DNA from: Ahrensia sp.
Lineage (GTDB): Bacteria; Pseudomonadota; Alphaproteobacteria; Rhizobiales; Rhizobiaceae
NCBI GenBank assembly: GCA_002706335.1
Contig: PAKZ01000025.1
Coordinates: forward strand, 1 to 64,000
Length of the DNA stretch: 64,000 bases
Direction of reading: 5' to 3'
The notes beneath the pieces are model-generated. The model was not told the origin of the DNA and did no database searches. It saw only the letters and a list, made by a program, of their open reading frames with translations. This document shows, one piece after another, positions 42,893 through 51,201 of the stretch (the stretch's first letter is position 1; each line of letters begins with the position of its first letter). Both the position numbers and the translations under genes were made by a program.

Positions 42893-44512
42893 ATGGCGCT
42901 GCAGCGGGAATATGATTATGTCATCGTGGGGGCGGGGTCCGCCGGCTGCGTGCTGGCGAACCGTCTGTCCGAGAACCGCGACGTAACCGTCCTCGTTATC
43001 GAAGCGGGCGGCTCCGACCGGGATCCCTATATCAGGATACCGCTCGCCTGGGGGAGGCTCTTCGCCCGTCGCGCCCACGACTGGGGATACGATACACAGC
43101 CGGAACCTGCCTTGAACGGTCGCGTGCTCGACTGCGCGCGGGGCAAGGTGATCGGCGGGTCTTCCTCGATCAACGCGATGGCCTATGCGCGCGGCCACCC
43201 GTCGGACTACGACAAGTGGGCCGACGCCGGGCTGGAGGGCTGGTCGTTCTCGGAGTGCCTGCCGTATTTCCGGAAGATGGAGAGCTGGGAAGGCGGCCCG
43301 GACCAGTATCGTGGCGCTTCCGGCCCCGTGAACGTAGTGCGCGCCGGCCTTGACGATCCGCTGGTCGATGCGTGGTTTCATGCCGGCGAACGGTTGGGAT
43401 ACCCGATCCTGGAAGACAACTGTGGAGCGGAGCAGGAAGGGTTCGCGGTTCCGCAGTGGACAATTCGAAACGGGCGGCGCTGCAGCTCGGCGGTGGCGTA
43501 TCTTCGTCCTGCGCTAAAACGCGCCAATGTCCATCTTCTTTCCGAGACGATGACCAAGCGAATTCTGTTCGAGGGAAAACGCGCGGTGGGCGTCGAGGTC
43601 AACGGTCGCTCGGGACGCGAGGTGATCCGCGCAAGGCGAGAAGTGATCTGCTCGGCAGGCGCCATCAACTCTCCCCAATTGCTGATTGCGTCAGGCGTCG
43701 GGGCGCGTGACGAATTGAGGGAGATCGGTGTCGAGCCTGTCGCCGATGTTCCCGGTGTCGGGAAGAACATGCACGATCACATGTCGGTGCCGATGGAGTA
43801 TCTTCGCAAGGATCGAGGCACGTTCCAGAAGCATCTCCGATACGACCGGTTCTTCGCAATGGTCGCGCAGGGTCTTTTTTTTGGAACCGGAGGCACCGCG
43901 GGATTGCCCATGGGGATCGTCGGGTTCCTGAGATCGAGCATGGCGGGGCAGTCCGCCGACCTTGCCCTGTTGTTTCGGGCCAGCGCGCCTGCGCCGCAGC
44001 AATATCTGCCTTTCCAGGATCCCGGACAGGATGGGATCGGCTATCGCGTGGCACTCATGCAGCCGGAGAGCCGCGGCTGGATAAGGGTCGTTTCTGCGGA
44101 CACAGGGGTCGCGCCGCATATCTACCAGAACTTCCTGGCTTCCGAGCGGGACCTTGCCATCGTGCGGGAGGGGCTCAAACTGTTCCGCGCGCTAAGCGCG
44201 GATCCCGAGGTGGCGTCTCATATCGATCGGGAAGTTCTGCCCGGCCCGGCGGCCGATAGCGACGAAGCTCTCGACGATCATATCCGCGCGAACGCGACGA
44301 CCGTTCACCACCCGGTGGGCAGTTGCAGGATGGGGGTGGAAGGCGACGAAATGGGCGTGGTCGATGCGCAATTGCGCGTCCGGGGCACCGAGGGGCTGCG
44401 TGTGGTCGATGCTTCGATCATGCCCAACATCGTCAGCGGTGCAACCAACGGGCCGACCTTGATGATCGCGGAAAAGGCCGCCGATATCGTGAAACAAAGC
44501 TCTTCTGCCTGA
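42893..44512 (+). CDS. GMC family FAD-dependent alcohol oxidoreductase (copy 3)
   Basis: The protein has 539 residues. FAD motif YDYVIVGAGSAGCVLANRLS, GMC signature GKVIGGSSSINAMAYARGHP, C-terminal VHHPVGSCRMGVEGD and GATNGPTLMIAE (His-Asn pair) are present. ATG 42893 is chosen over an upstream in-frame ATG at 42854 because GGGAGGAG lies just before it and the FAD strand then begins at residue 7. It stands as a single-gene unit, convergent with the small SnoaL-like gene. Confidence 0.92.
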   Translation: MALQREYDYVIVGAGSAGCVLANRLSENRDVTVLVIEAGGSDRDPYIRIPLAWGRLFARRAHDWGYDTQPEPALNGRVLDCARGKVIGGSSSINAMAYARGHPSDYDKWADAGLEGWSFSECLPYFRKMESWEGGPDQYRGASGPVNVVRAGLDDPLVDAWFHAGERLGYPILEDNCGAEQEGFAVPQWTIRNGRRCSSAVAYLRPALKRANVHLLSETMTKRILFEGKRAVGVEVNGRSGREVIRARREVICSAGAINSPQLLIASGVGARDELREIGVEPVADVPGVGKNMHDHMSVPMEYLRKDRGTFQKHLRYDRFFAMVAQGLFFGTGGTAGLPMGIVGFLRSSMAGQSADLALLFRASAPAPQQYLPFQDPGQDGIGYRVALMQPESRGWIRVVSADTGVAPHIYQNFLASERDLAIVREGLKLFRALSADPEVASHIDREVLPGPAADSDEALDDHIRANATTVHHPVGSCRMGVEGDEMGVVDAQLRVRGTEGLRVVDASIMPNIVSGATNGPTLMIAEKAADIVKQSSSA

Positions 44513-44585
44513 GCTTGCGAAATGCTCCGGCGGTTGCCCGTCAGGGACGCTCGCCTCGAGAAACGTCCCGATTGCTGGAAGCCGG

Positions 44586-45026
44586 TTATCCCGCGTCGAC
44601 CCAGGGGCAGTCCGTGTCTGTCCAGTAATGGACGCGCCGCTCGCTAAAACGAAGCCCTTCGTCTGTCCGACGGAAATGGTCTTCCGACCAGCCGACGACC
44701 TCAATGATCTTTTTGTTTTCCGCCCTATGCCATTTTGTGACGGTCCAGTAGCTCTTGCAAAAGAGACCGTCTTCGGTCGGCTCGATCAGAAGCTTGTCTA
44801 TGTGATGCTGGCGTCCGCGGAATTCCGGGCGCTTGGTGAGGCCCCTTGCATAGTCGAGGAACTTTTCGCGGCTGTCATACACATTGCCGGCAGTATCCTC
44901 GAAGACGGCGTCCTCGGTAAAAATGGATTCCAGCGTTTCGAGGTCCGCGGTGTCCAGCGCCCATACATATCGGGCGAACGCGGCCTGTACGGCGACATAG
45001 TCGTCCACCGAATTGTTCTGCGGCAT
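44586..45026 (-). CDS. SnoaL-like (NTF2 superfamily) small protein
   Basis: The protein has 146 residues. An N-terminal helix pair (QAAFARYVWALDTADLETLE then SIFTEDAVFEDT) and a C-terminal sheet (KSYWTVTKWHRAENKKIIEV then VGWSEDHF) fit the SnoaL/NTF2-like cone fold. ATG 45026 has a GGAGGAGAG site. Family members are cofactor-free isomerases, cyclases, dehydratases or lyases. It is divergent from a larger NTF2-like gene, with a separate operator for each. Confidence 0.82.
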   Translation of the reverse strand: MPQNNSVDDYVAVQAAFARYVWALDTADLETLESIFTEDAVFEDTAGNVYDSREKFLDYARGLTKRPEFRGRQHHIDKLLIEPTEDGLFCKSYWTVTKWHRAENKKIIEVVGWSEDHFRRTDEGLRFSERRVHYWTDTDCPWVDAG

Positions 45027-45085
45027 TCGTCTCTCCTCCTGGTTCCAAAATCCCGCATCGCCTTGCCTCGCTCTGCGGCTAATGA

Positions 45086-45097
45086 TTAAGATGTTAA
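45086..45097. promoter_or_regulatory. Operator palindrome TTAAGATGTTAA (site 12)
   Basis: One mismatch to the consensus. It lies 59 bases upstream of the SnoaL-like gene on the minus strand. Confidence 0.55.
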
Positions 45098-45192
45098 GTA
45101 AATGAGGGCCTGTTGTCCACGTCGCATTTTTCCGCAGGCGATCGCCTCCAGCCCAAACGTTCTGTTGACACCCGGCGGGCCGAAGCATAAAC

Positions 45193-45204
45193 TTAACATG
45201 ATAA
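45193..45204. promoter_or_regulatory. Operator palindrome TTAACATGATAA (site 13)
   Basis: One mismatch to the consensus. It lies 55 bases upstream of the plus-strand NTF2-like gene and TRAP operon; its centre is 107 bases from that of site 12. Confidence 0.6.
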
Positions 45205-45259
45205 TTGAATTGTGCGAAATTACTATTTCGCGCAGGGGCCATGCGTGGGAGGAGACGGG

Positions 45260-45907
45260 ATGGCGTCCGACGAAATCGCGGAGCTGCGAAAGGAGATTCG
45301 CGCCCTGCGCGAGCAGGTCGAAGATCTATCTTATCTGCGCGATCACAATGAAATCTGGCGGCTGACATCCCGTTACACGCATCTCTACTACATGCTTCGC
45401 AACGATGAGTGCCCCGATCTCTTCGCGCAGAAGCGGGATGATGTGTTCATCGAGATTTTCGACAGCGGCGTCTTCATCGGCCTCGAGCAGGTGAAGACCG
45501 TCTATCGCGCGATGACCCAGAACACCACGCGACCGGGCTGGCTGCAGCAGCACCTCGCAGTCAATCCGATGATCGAGATTTCGAAGGACCGACAGCGGGC
45601 GAGGGGCCTTTGGCACTCGCCGGGCATCGTCTCCCGTTTTCGCAAGGACAAGCTCACGGCCTACTGGAACTGGGCGAAATACGACATGCAGTATGTGAAG
45701 GAGGATGGCGAGTGGAAGTTCCTTTCCATAACCGCCAGGCTCCAGTTCCAGTCACCATATCACAAGGGCTGGGTGAAGGAGCCGGTGGCATCGAGCTCGA
45801 CCTATGCCGGTATGAAGCCCGATCAGCCGACGACCTATCACATGCCGTACAATCCATATCGCGTTAACCGGTTCGAACCGGGACCGCCGGAGCCGTTCGA
45901 GGATTAA
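45260..45907 (+). CDS. NTF2/SnoaL-like protein with N-terminal coiled coil (copy A)
   Basis: The protein has 215 residues. An N-terminal heptad-like helix (EIAELRKEIRALREQVEDLS) precedes an NTF2-like domain (DHNEIWRLTSRYTHLYYMLR; DVFIEIFDSGVFIGLEQVK; YWNWAKYDMQYVKEDGEWKF). The C-terminal segment FQSPYHKGW resembles that of the paralogue at 48.9 kb. ATG 45260 has a GGGAGGAG site. It heads the operon with a complete TRAP system. From memory, the SYK-6 diarylpropane lyase LdpA also has an NTF2-like fold, so a cofactor-free lyase role is conceivable but untested. Confidence 0.8.
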   Translation: MASDEIAELRKEIRALREQVEDLSYLRDHNEIWRLTSRYTHLYYMLRNDECPDLFAQKRDDVFIEIFDSGVFIGLEQVKTVYRAMTQNTTRPGWLQQHLAVNPMIEISKDRQRARGLWHSPGIVSRFRKDKLTAYWNWAKYDMQYVKEDGEWKFLSITARLQFQSPYHKGWVKEPVASSSTYAGMKPDQPTTYHMPYNPYRVNRFEPGPPEPFED

Positions 45908-45976
45908 CCGGCGCAACTGAACAAACAATCGGCCGCACCGGCGAGATAACGGCCGGCCTGAAATGGGAGGAAGAAA

Positions 45977-46993
45977 ATGAAAAAACTCACCAGCATACTG
46001 CTGGCAGGCGTTGCAGTGATGGCAGCGCAGGTCGCGGGACAAGCAAAGGAAATGCAGATTTCGACCTGGGTGCCGCCGTCGCATTCTATCAACAAGCAGC
46101 TCGAGGTCTGGGGCGACGAGATCGAGGCGCAGACGAATGGCTCGATCGAAGTCAATATTTATCCTTCGTCGCAGCTCGGCGCAGCGCCCGATCATTACGA
46201 CATGGCACGCGACGGAATTGCCGAAATGACCATGGTCGGACCGTCCTATAGTCCCGGTCGTTTCCCGCTCTGGGCCGTGAACGAAATCCCGTTCCAGTTC
46301 GCAAATACCACCTCAGGCGCGCGCGCCTTTCACGAGTGGTACGCAGAGTACATTCCAACCGAGATGCCGGACGTACATGTTTGCTTCGTAACGATTCACC
46401 ATCCGGGCGCGCTCAATTTCAGCAAGTCCGGCGTGAAGGTGCCGGCTGACATGAAGGGGCTGCGCATGCGCCCCGGCGGCCCGACCATGGCCGAATGGAT
46501 GACCTCGCTCGGCGCGAACACCGTCTCGGCAGCACTTCCGGAAGTCAAGGAACTGGCCGATCGTGGCGTCATCGACGGCGTCATGCTTCCCTGGGACATG
46601 GTTCTGTTCGGGATCCACGAGGCGATGCCGTATCATATCGACGAGCCCTTTTATGTCGGCGCGCAGGCCTATCTGATCAACAAAGACTTCTATGAAGGTC
46701 TCACGGACAGCGAACGCGACGTGATCGACAAGCATTGCGGGCCGGATGTGTCGGAACAGTTCTCGACCAAGTGGTATGACGAACAGCGCGTTTACCGCCA
46801 GCAGTTGATCGACGATCCTGACCAGGAGGTCTACGAGCTCACGCCGGAAGAGCGCGCCTTGTGGATGGCGACTGCCGGTCCCGTGGCCGAGAAAGCCTAT
46901 CAGGACGTCACCGACAAATGGGGCATCGACGGCGCGGAGGCCGGCGAGAAGCTCAAGGCGAAGCTGAAGGAATACGGCGCCCTTGTCGAATAA
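45977..46993 (+). CDS. TRAP transporter substrate-binding protein (DctP type)
   Basis: The protein has 338 residues with a signal peptide (KKLTSILLAGVAVMAAQVAG then QAKE). Features of the family are IYPSSQLGAAPDHYDMARDG and ADMKGLRMRPGGPTMAEWM, with the arginine expected to hold a carboxylate. A GGGAGGAAG site precedes the ATG. It is followed by its own small and large permease genes. Confidence 0.9.
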   Translation: MKKLTSILLAGVAVMAAQVAGQAKEMQISTWVPPSHSINKQLEVWGDEIEAQTNGSIEVNIYPSSQLGAAPDHYDMARDGIAEMTMVGPSYSPGRFPLWAVNEIPFQFANTTSGARAFHEWYAEYIPTEMPDVHVCFVTIHHPGALNFSKSGVKVPADMKGLRMRPGGPTMAEWMTSLGANTVSAALPEVKELADRGVIDGVMLPWDMVLFGIHEAMPYHIDEPFYVGAQAYLINKDFYEGLTDSERDVIDKHCGPDVSEQFSTKWYDEQRVYRQQLIDDPDQEVYELTPEERALWMATAGPVAEKAYQDVTDKWGIDGAEAGEKLKAKLKEYGALVE

Positions 46994-47004
46994 GGCAAAC
47001 GCCT

Positions 47005-47032
47005 GGGGTCGTGCCCCTAAGAGCGCGACCCC
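47005..47032 (+). promoter_or_regulatory. Intercistronic hairpin between TRAP binding protein and permeases
   Basis: GGGGTCG (47005-47011) pairs with CGACCCC (47026-47032) across a 14-base loop. No T run follows, so it is more likely an RNA-stabilising or attenuating element that keeps binding-protein levels above permease levels. Confidence 0.4.
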
Positions 47033-47068
47033 GATTGCCGATCGCAGGAAGGGAACCCGGGAAGTACG

Positions 47069-47560
47069 GTGGACAAGGTCGTCAACACTATCGAGCGGGT
47101 AGCCGGCTATTCGCTGGGGATCGTCGCTCTGCTCGTCTTTTGCGAAGCCATGCTCAGGTATCTGTTCAGAGTCCAGATCCCCGACGCCTACACGATCGCC
47201 AGTCAGTTGCAGGGCATGGCCATCTTCTGGGGTTTCGCCACCGCGACGTTCGCGGGCCGGCATATCACTGTCGATATCCTGTGGGAAATGTGTCCGCCGC
47301 GGATATCCTTGGCGATCGACACCTTCGCCGACTTGGTCACGACCGGCTTTTTCGCCGCACTGGCCGTGATGCTCTACTGGAAGGTGAATTCCCTTTATCG
47401 CGCGGGCGATGTGACCAACACGCTGGAACTGTTGCTCTGGCCCTTCGTAGCCGTTGCCGCCCTGGGCATCCTGTGCAGCGTCATTCTCGCGGTCATCCGC
47501 ATCATCTGGCGTTTTCAGGGGCGCCTGCCGGAAGAAACGGAACTGCAAATAGATGGATAG
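47069..47560 (+). CDS. TRAP transporter small permease (DctQ type)
   Basis: The protein has 163 residues with four membrane helices (YSLGIVALLVFCEAMLRYLF; GMAIFWGFATATFAGRHITV; LVTTGFFAALAVMLYW; FVAVAALGILCSVILAVI). GTG 47069 is the only early start. It overlaps the large-permease gene by eight bases. Confidence 0.87.
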   Translation: MDKVVNTIERVAGYSLGIVALLVFCEAMLRYLFRVQIPDAYTIASQLQGMAIFWGFATATFAGRHITVDILWEMCPPRISLAIDTFADLVTTGFFAALAVMLYWKVNSLYRAGDVTNTLELLLWPFVAVAALGILCSVILAVIRIIWRFQGRLPEETELQIDG

Positions 47561-48854
47561 GGAACTTGCGGCGGTCATAGGCTTCGTATGCCTGTTTGGC
47601 CTGATGCTTCTGCGCGTACCGGTCGGAATTGCGATGGGCGTCGTCGGGGTGGGGGGCTTCGCGGCCCTGAAGGGATGGGGGCCGGGCCTCAACCTGCTGA
47701 TCAATTCGCCGCTGCGAACGGTGACCGACTACTCGCTGAGCGTCGTGCCGCTGTTCGTCCTGATGGGTGTGTTCGCCTCGGCGTCGGGCATGAGCCGGGA
47801 GTTGTTCCGGGTGACGCGGGCGTGGTTCGGGCACAGGCAGGGCGGGCTGGCGATCGCCTCGATCCTCGCCTGTGGCGGGTTTGCGGCGATCAATGGATCG
47901 TCCATCGCGACAGCGGCGACCATGACCAAGGTTGCCCTGCCCGAAATGCGCAAGGCCGGCTACGAACCGGCCACCGCCGCCGGAGCGATTGCCGCCGGCG
48001 GGACACTCGGCATCATTATCCCGCCCTCGGTCGCCATGCTCATCTATGCAATTCTGACCGAGCAGGATGTGGCGCGTCTGTTCATAGCCGGCATCCTGCC
48101 GGGCATTCTGGCGATCGCTCTCTACATCGGTACAATCCAGATCCTCGCCAGCCGCAACAAGGCTCTTTTCCCGACGACCGAACGGCAGGGCTATGGCGTC
48201 CGGTTCAGGGCGTTGAAGGATGTCTGGGCGACCCTTCTCCTGTTCCTTCTCGTGATCGGCGCGATGTATGGCGGGCTCGTCACGGTGACAGAGGCCGCCG
48301 GCCTCGGCGCGGTGGGCGCGCTTCTCATCGGTCTTGCGAGGAGACGGCTGTCCTGGCCGGTTATCCAGGCATGCCTCGTGGACGCGTTGCGAACATCGGC
48401 CTCCATCTTCATCGTGGCCGTCGGGGCGTTTCTCTTCAGTTACTTTCTGGCGATCACGCGCACGACGCAGAACCTGACCGCGTTTCTGGTCGATCTGCCC
48501 ATCGGGCCATACGGGGTGCTCACGCTTTTGCTGATCATCTATCTCCTGCTCGGCGCGATCATGGACGAGCTGGCTATCATTATCCTCACCATCCCGATCG
48601 TCTTTCCGGCGATGATGGCGCTGGGTTTTGACCCGACTTGGTTCGGCGTGATCATGGTCATGACCGTGACCATAGGACTGATCTCGCCGCCCGTCGGCAT
48701 GAATGTGTTCGTGATCAACTCGATGGCGCGAGACATAGGGCTATTCAAGATTTTCCGCGGCGTATTGCCGTTCATGTTCGCGGATATCCTGCGGCTGATC
48801 CTGCTCGCGGCGTTCCCCGCGATCTCGCTGTTCCTGCCGAATTCCATGCCCTGA
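47553..48854 (+). CDS. TRAP transporter large permease (DctM type)
   Basis: The protein has 433 residues with about 12 helices. TRAP-L signatures are CGGFAAINGSSIATAATMTK, GGTLGIIIPPSVAMLIYAIL, TVTEAAGLGAVGALLIG and GLISPPVGMNVFVIN. It completes the third TRAP system of the window and ends at a bidirectional terminator. Confidence 0.92.
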   Translation: MDRELAAVIGFVCLFGLMLLRVPVGIAMGVVGVGGFAALKGWGPGLNLLINSPLRTVTDYSLSVVPLFVLMGVFASASGMSRELFRVTRAWFGHRQGGLAIASILACGGFAAINGSSIATAATMTKVALPEMRKAGYEPATAAGAIAAGGTLGIIIPPSVAMLIYAILTEQDVARLFIAGILPGILAIALYIGTIQILASRNKALFPTTERQGYGVRFRALKDVWATLLLFLLVIGAMYGGLVTVTEAAGLGAVGALLIGLARRRLSWPVIQACLVDALRTSASIFIVAVGAFLFSYFLAITRTTQNLTAFLVDLPIGPYGVLTLLLIIYLLLGAIMDELAIIILTIPIVFPAMMALGFDPTWFGVIMVMTVTIGLISPPVGMNVFVINSMARDIGLFKIFRGVLPFMFADILRLILLAAFPAISLFLPNSMP

Positions 48855-48869
48855 GCATGATTTGAGAAA

Positions 48870-48901
48870 GGGACGGCCAATGGCCGTCCCTCGTTTATTT
48901 T
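48870..48901. terminator. Bidirectional Rho-independent terminator
   Basis: A 9-bp stem (GGGACGGCC / GGCCGTCCC) with an AAT loop is followed by TCGTTTATTTT. The opposite strand has CTTTCTC after the stem. It lies between the convergent TRAP permease and NTF2-like genes. Confidence 0.75.
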
Positions 48902-49557
48902 GCGATTTTCCACTCGACTTTTTTGCCGGTCACTGGATGCACGTAGTGGAACGGCATAACCCAGGCGTCCGGCGCGGTCTTTCCGTCATGGGACTGCGGA
49001 CGATCCGGCGGCATCTCGGTGCTCGGCTGGCTTGGCGGCAGCAGGCTGTTGTTCCAGCCTTCCGCGTATGGCGCGGTGAAGGAGGGGAACCAGACAAGAC
49101 TCGAAATCTTCCAGATGCCGTCTTCCTTTAGGTAGTCGATTTCGTAGGGGCCCTCGAGCCAGTTGGCCACCCCGCCGAGATCGCCGAACTGGACCCAGGC
49201 GCGCCAGCGCGCCTGCGCGGTGCGGCCGTCGGCGCCTAGCGTTACGATCGCCTGCAACTGGAAGTGATTGCCGATGTGGCCGCGGACCGGGCCGTCATGG
49301 CCGCCGCCGAGAAGTTTGCAGAGAAACTCGTAAATCCGCTCGCGTCCCTTGTAGACGCCGCGGGCGGCTATCTCGATTTCCCCGTCCTGCGTGAACAGGT
49401 CCGCCACAGCCCTGTAGAGGTTTTTGTCCAGATAATAACCGTAAGCTCTCTGCAGCTTCTTGATAGCCTCGATGTCCTCGTGACACTGTAGACGGTCTTC
49501 CGCGTCGGCGAGCCGTCGCTCCAGCGCAGCGATACGCCTTTCTGTTTCGCTTTCCAT
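48895..49557 (-). CDS. NTF2/SnoaL-like protein with N-terminal coiled coil (copy B)
   Basis: The protein has 220 residues: an N-terminal coiled coil (ETERRIAALERRLADAEDRL), an NTF2-like domain (DIEAIKKLQRAYGYYLDKNL; DLFTQDGEIEIAARGVYKGR; YEIDYLKEDGIWKISSLVW) and a C-terminal FTAPYAEGW stretch like copy A. It is the last gene of the operon that runs down from 53605 and follows the GMC gene by 12 bases. Its enzymatic role is unknown; a cofactor-free lyase or isomerase is possible. Confidence 0.82.
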   Translation of the reverse strand: MESETERRIAALERRLADAEDRLQCHEDIEAIKKLQRAYGYYLDKNLYRAVADLFTQDGEIEIAARGVYKGRERIYEFLCKLLGGGHDGPVRGHIGNHFQLQAIVTLGADGRTAQARWRAWVQFGDLGGVANWLEGPYEIDYLKEDGIWKISSLVWFPSFTAPYAEGWNNSLLPPSQPSTEMPPDRPQSHDGKTAPDAWVMPFHYVHPVTGKKVEWKIAK

Positions 49558-49569
49558 TCCGTTCTCCTC

Positions 49570-51201
49570 TCAGACTGTTTCCAGATCGGCCGGCGGTTGC
49601 CATGCCTCAAGCGTGCGGCCGCGAATCAGATCGGCGCATTTCTCACCGATCATGACGGTCGGGGCATGTGTGTTGCCGCTTGTTATCGTCGGCATGATCG
49701 ACGCATCGGCGACGCGCAGCCCGTCGACGCCGCGCACTTTCAATTCGCCGGAGACCACACCATCGGGTTTCATCGCGCAGGTACCCACCGGATGAAAGGC
49801 CGTATTGACCGAGTTGCGGATATGCTCGGCCAGCGCCTGCCGACCCTGGACATGCGTGCCCGGCGCGATTTCCGCGTGCCCCTTGCCTTCGAATGCCGGT
49901 GCCGAGAGAACCCGTCGACCAGCGTTTACGCCCTCGATAAGGACTTCGAGGTCGCTTTCATCGGAGAGCAGGTTGGGATCGATGATCGGCTGGTCGGAAA
50001 TCGTGGAGCCGGAAAGGGTGATGCTTCCCCTGCTTTTTGGCTTTAGACCGACAATGCCAAGCGCGTAGCCATGCCCCACCCCCAGCGTTCCACCGGGTTT
50101 GCGGAATGCCGCGCAAAACACCAATTGCGTGTCCGGTTCGGCAAGATCTGGCCGGCTGCGAATGTATCCGGCCGCCTCGAACACATTGCTGCCCGGCACC
50201 CCCTTCCCGGTCAGGAAATAGCGTATGGTCGACAGGGCGAGCCCGGGAAGCCCGCGCGCCGAGATGCCATAGGATTCGCCGGTGGCGCCGCGCCAAATAA
50301 GCTGAACCGAAGGATGATCGTGCAGGTTTTGTCCGACCTCCGGCAAGTCGGCCAAAACTTCAATGCCGTGGCTGCGCAGATGTTCAGCAGGGCCTAGTCC
50401 GGAACGCATCAACAACACGGGCGAGCCGATCACCCCTGCGCTCAAAACGACTTCCCTGTGCGCCTCCAGCCGCCGCCCGTCCGAAAGGACGACGGCGCTT
50501 GCTCGCTTGTCTATAATTTCTATCTTGAGCGCTTCCGACCCGGTGACGACGTGCAGGTTCCTGCGGGAGCGCGCCGGGCGCAGAAAGGCGCTCTCCGAGG
50601 AGACCCTGCGTCCATCCCGGATATTGACCTGCCGAAGTCCGAAACCTTCCTGGCGCGCGCCGTTCGGATCCGGGTTGAGAGGATATTGCAATTCCTGCGC
50701 GGCCTGGAGAAATCGCAGGGCGAGGGGATTGGGTTCGCGCGCGGTCGCCACGGTCATCGGACCCGACTGTGCGTGCCATGCATCGTGGAAGTCGAGATTG
50801 TCCTCGGATTTCATGAAATAGGGCAGGACCTCCCGGTAGCTCCAGCCGGGATTGCCGAGCGCCGCCCAGCCGTCGAAATCGGCGGCCTGCCCGCGGGTGT
50901 AGACCATGCCGTTGAGGGAGCTTGTGCCGCCCAGCATCTTTCCGCGGGGAATCGGGTAGCGTCGCCCGCCTGCGGCCTGCTGCGGTGCAGACATGTAGCG
51001 CCAATTGAGTCGGGGATGGTCGATCAGGCCGACCATGCCCAGCGGTATCGACACGAAAGGGTGTCGGGTTTGCGGTCCCGCTTCCACGAGGCAGATGCGG
51101 GTTCCCGCATCCTCGCTCAAACGGTTGGCGATGACGCAGCCGGCGGATCCCGCTCCGACGATGACATAGTCGAACGCCTCTCCGCCTTGCCCGACGGTCA
51201 T
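49570..51201 (-). CDS. GMC family FAD-dependent alcohol oxidoreductase (copy 4)
   Basis: The protein has 543 residues. FAD motif FDYVIVGAGSAGCVIANRLS, GMC signature GKMLGGTSSLNGMVYTRGQA and C-terminal AFHPVGTCAMKPDG are present. The second active-site position reads GNTHAPTVMIGE, giving a His-His pair as in aryl-alcohol and glucose oxidases, whereas the three other copies have His-Asn. It overlaps the aldehyde dehydrogenase by four bases, so alcohol and aldehyde oxidation are coupled. Confidence 0.92.
   Translation of the reverse strand: MTVGQGGEAFDYVIVGAGSAGCVIANRLSEDAGTRICLVEAGPQTRHPFVSIPLGMVGLIDHPRLNWRYMSAPQQAAGGRRYPIPRGKMLGGTSSLNGMVYTRGQAADFDGWAALGNPGWSYREVLPYFMKSEDNLDFHDAWHAQSGPMTVATAREPNPLALRFLQAAQELQYPLNPDPNGARQEGFGLRQVNIRDGRRVSSESAFLRPARSRRNLHVVTGSEALKIEIIDKRASAVVLSDGRRLEAHREVVLSAGVIGSPVLLMRSGLGPAEHLRSHGIEVLADLPEVGQNLHDHPSVQLIWRGATGESYGISARGLPGLALSTIRYFLTGKGVPGSNVFEAAGYIRSRPDLAEPDTQLVFCAAFRKPGGTLGVGHGYALGIVGLKPKSRGSITLSGSTISDQPIIDPNLLSDESDLEVLIEGVNAGRRVLSAPAFEGKGHAEIAPGTHVQGRQALAEHIRNSVNTAFHPVGTCAMKPDGVVSGELKVRGVDGLRVADASIMPTITSGNTHAPTVMIGEKCADLIRGRTLEAWQPPADLETV

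Noticed and set aside
44544-44569. GGGACG / CGTCCC hairpin after the third GMC gene as a terminator.
   Set aside because: Only six base pairs with a 14-base loop and no T run.
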